Shown piece by piece: positions 43,493-45,548 of a stretch of 45,548 nucleotides of DNA. The stretch is taken from contig JALWDW010000013.1 of NCBI GenBank assembly GCA_027036675.1, positions 1 through 45,548 on the forward strand, in the 5' to 3' direction. The notes below the pieces were generated by a model. The model made no database searches, had not been told where the DNA came from, and saw only the letters and a program-made list of their open reading frames with translations. The translations under genes and the position numbers were made by a program. Position 1 is the stretch's first letter, and the number at the start of each line of letters is the position of its first letter. Source of the stretch: Candidatus Dojkabacteria bacterium. Its GTDB lineage: Bacteria > Patescibacteriota > Dojkabacteria > SC72 > JAHDCA01.

Positions 43493-45548
43493 TTATTTGA
43501 TATACAAACCGCGGTCGTTGTCAGCGCTGAATTTGAGCACCAATTTGTCGTTCGCCTTCCTATGTTTCAAGATCTCTTGAGCTACGGCAGTCTCCAAGTT
43601 GTCTTGAAACACTCTGCGCAGAGGTCGCGCACCATACTCTTCACTGAAACCTTCCCGGACTATGTACTTGACGGCGTCCTTGTCCAGTTCGACCGATACG
43701 TCAAGATCGGCAATACGCTCATTGAATTCTTGCAACAAAACCGACACAATCTTTTTCGCATCCGTACTTGTCAACGCTTTGAATATCACGGTCGCATCGA
43801 TCCTGTTCAACAACTCCGGTCTCAACGTATCTTTCAGTTTATCCAGCAACTCCGTTTTCATCGTTTTGTAGGCATTTAAGATTTCGCGGTCCGATCTCTC
43901 TTGTCGTGGCGCACGTCCGCTAAATCCGAGGACTTTGTCCTGGCGGATCTCCTCAGCACCGATATTTGAAGTCAATATAACTACAGTATTTTTGAAGCTT
44001 ACCTTGCGTCCCCGACCGTCTGTCAGATGCCCGTCCTCCATGATTTGCAACAAAATATTCAATACATCCGGATGGGCTTTTTCGATTTCGTCAAAAAGTA
44101 TGATACTGTGCGGATTTCTGCGGACTTGTTCCGTCAGTTTCCCACCTTCTCGATATCCGACATACCCCGGTGGGGAGCCTATCAACTTCGATACACTGTG
44201 CGTCTCCATCAGCTCGCTCATATCGATCTGTATCAACCGTTCGTCCGAACCGAACAATGTGCGCGTCAGCACCTTTGCGAGTTCCGTCTTCCCCACTCCC
44301 GTCGGTCCCAAAAACAGCATTGAGGCCCACGGGCGGTTTGGCGACGAGATACCCGTACGCGCTCGGCGGATGGCGTTGGCCACCGTTTCCAGAGCTTCGT
44401 CCTGTCCTATCACATATTTCCCGAGTGTTTTCTCCAGATTCAAAAGCATCTTGTTTTCCGCTACATTCAATGTGGAGACGGGAATTCCGGTCCATTTGGA
44501 TACCACTTCTTCCAAGACCGATTTGCCCACTTTGTATTTGTTGCGGTTTTTGGCAAGACTACGATTCACTTGTATTTTATCAATCTCCAGCATCAATTCT
44601 TGCTCTCGCATCCTCCATCTGTGCGCGGTGTCAAAATCACCTTCCTTCAACGCCTCCTCTTTAGCCTGCACCGCCTTTTTCAACTCCTGGAGGATCGGCA
44701 TCACATCCTCAAAGGCCTCTTCCATCTCAATCCTCTTCGCAGCGGACGCCTCATCCAAAAGATCGATCGCTTTGTCGGGCAAATATCTGTTGCTTACATA
44801 TCGATCCGCAAGTTTCACCGCCACTTCGACCGTTTCCGCAGGTATATTGACGTTGTGGTGCTCCTCCAAGATAGGTTCTATCCGCTTGAGAATTTCGATC
44901 GATTCGTCGATCGACGGTTCACCCACCTGCACTGTCTGAAATCTGCGCGCCATCGCCTCGTCGTTTTCAAAATATGCGGTGTATTCAGATGTCGTAGTCG
45001 CTCCTATGACACGGAAATCGTCCCGCATCAACACTGGTTTCAAGATCGATGCTATATCCCCTCCGGCACCGGGCATTTGCGTGCCCATCACCAGGTGAAT
45101 CTCATCAATAAACAAGATCACATCGTCGGAACGTATAACCTCCGCGATTATCGCCATCACCTTCTCTTCTATATCTCCTCTCAACTTGCTACCCGCCGTG
45201 ATTGCGGGCAAGTCCAGAGACACTATGCGTGTTGCCAGAAGTGAAGCGGGTATGCTGTCCGTAGCAATCATTTGGGCCAGACCCTCGACCAAAGCGGTTT
45301 TACCGACCCCGGGTGGGCCGATGATTATGGGATTGTTTTTACGGCGCCGGGAGAGTATATTGATCAGTTGTTTCAATTCTTCAGTGCGTCCAACCAAAGG
45401 ATCCAATTTCCCTTCTTTCGCAAATTCCACCAAATCTTGCCCAAAAGTTTCCAAAGCGCTATCCGCACTGGACTCGGCCGCGATGTCTCCCGTCGGCGGT
45501 TTCGCCAACGTTCCCAACGGATATTTCGCCACTTCCGCCAACGCCTTG
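43493..45548 (-). CDS. clpC: ClpC-type AAA+ unfoldase (N-terminus beyond window)
   Basis: The frame is open to the window edge; about 685 residues are visible, and the N-terminal Clp_N repeat region must lie outside. AAA-1: the LVEFAKEGKLDPLVGRTEEL family start, Walker A GPPGVGKTALVEG, Walker B ILFIDEIHLVMG. A short middle domain (about 290-340) has the DTAHRWRMREQEL segment of the ClpC linker, shorter than in ClpB, which points to ClpC rather than ClpB. AAA-2: Walker A GPTGVGKTELAKVL, Walker B IILFDEIEKAHPDV, LTDGRGRKVSFKNTVVILTSN, and the C-terminal Clp_C domain GFSEEYGARPLRR. It unfolds proteins for ClpP. No clpP in the window. Followed by radA after 27 bp. Confidence 0.95.
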   Translation of the reverse strand, partial: KALAEVAKYPLGTLAKPPTGDIAAESSADSALETFGQDLVEFAKEGKLDPLVGRTEELKQLINILSRRRKNNPIIIGPPGVGKTALVEGLAQMIATDSIPASLLATRIVSLDLPAITAGSKLRGDIEEKVMAIIAEVIRSDDVILFIDEIHLVMGTQMPGAGGDIASILKPVLMRDDFRVIGATTTSEYTAYFENDEAMARRFQTVQVGEPSIDESIEILKRIEPILEEHHNVNIPAETVEVAVKLADRYVSNRYLPDKAIDLLDEASAAKRIEMEEAFEDVMPILQELKKAVQAKEEALKEGDFDTAHRWRMREQELMLEIDKIQVNRSLAKNRNKYKVGKSVLEEVVSKWTGIPVSTLNVAENKMLLNLEKTLGKYVIGQDEALETVANAIRRARTGISSPNRPWASMLFLGPTGVGKTELAKVLTRTLFGSDERLIQIDMSELMETHSVSKLIGSPPGYVGYREGGKLTEQVRRNPHSIILFDEIEKAHPDVLNILLQIMEDGHLTDGRGRKVSFKNTVVILTSNIGAEEIRQDKVLGFSGRAPRQERSDREILNAYKTMKTELLDKLKDTLRPELLNRIDATVIFKALTSTDAKKIVSVLLQEFNERIADLDVSVELDKDAVKYIVREGFSEEYGARPLRRVFQDNLETAVAQEILKHRKANDKLVLKFSADNDRGLYIK

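Overview
The window reads as a chromosome segment of a Patescibacteria (CPR) bacterium, most likely from the Peregrinibacteria/Gracilibacteria side. Evidence: single-copy housekeeping genes embedded in large unrecognised genes, cohesin/Ig/DUF4215 surface proteins, a CphA-like ATP-grasp protein, a secreted beta-propeller protein of the Beta_propel type, and a ComEC split into two genes. TGA ends several well-recognised genes (e.g. 3849, 4950, 32843), so the UGA=Gly code of some Gracilibacteria is not used. The lineage is an inference; no rRNA is present.

Layout. 1-566: 3' end of glycyl-tRNA synthetase. 597-2087(-): cohesin/Ig/DUF4215 surface protein. 2113-6530: two ATP-grasp ligases facing a DUF1704 zinc peptidase, a combination known from amidoligase neighbourhoods. 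6548-9533: mreB divergent from a membrane-anchored PEGA protein, then tRNA-Arg(CCU). 9989-11726: TrmB-type regulator divergent from a SAM methyltransferase. 11727-12579: structured gene-free gap. 12580-15777: uvrA. 15910-26079(-): three very large proteins of unknown function that appear to be paralogues; two of them contain no cysteine. 26278-28551: secreted beta-propeller protein. 28764-32838(-): uppS, a membrane-anchored unknown, a HAD phosphatase, a three-gene tRNA-Arg array (GCG, UCG, UCU) and the ComEC-type metallo-beta-lactamase. 32843-36064(-): comEC, comEA, cyclophilin. 36095-38611(-): leuS. 38612-39699: 1.1 kb of repeat- and hairpin-rich DNA. 39700-41847(-): large secreted Cys-rich protein. 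41983-42059: tRNA-Ala(GGC). 42065-45548(-): radA and the 3' part of clpC.

Expression. Many genes at transcription-unit starts have an extended -10 box (consensus near TGNTAYAAT) ending only 5-9 nt before the start codon, with no Shine-Dalgarno, so they should give leaderless or nearly leaderless mRNAs. An internal operon gene (32838) instead has a textbook Shine-Dalgarno. This spacing revises several start codons.

Most interesting: (1) the three-gene giant paralogue family; (2) the ATP-grasp/ATP-grasp/DUF1704 locus, in which the CphA-like enzyme has lost its Mur-ligase P-loop; (3) the leaderless promoter geometry; (4) four tRNA-Arg genes including an unusual GCG anticodon; (5) dispersed palindromic repeats, one forming the stop codon of a ligase gene.
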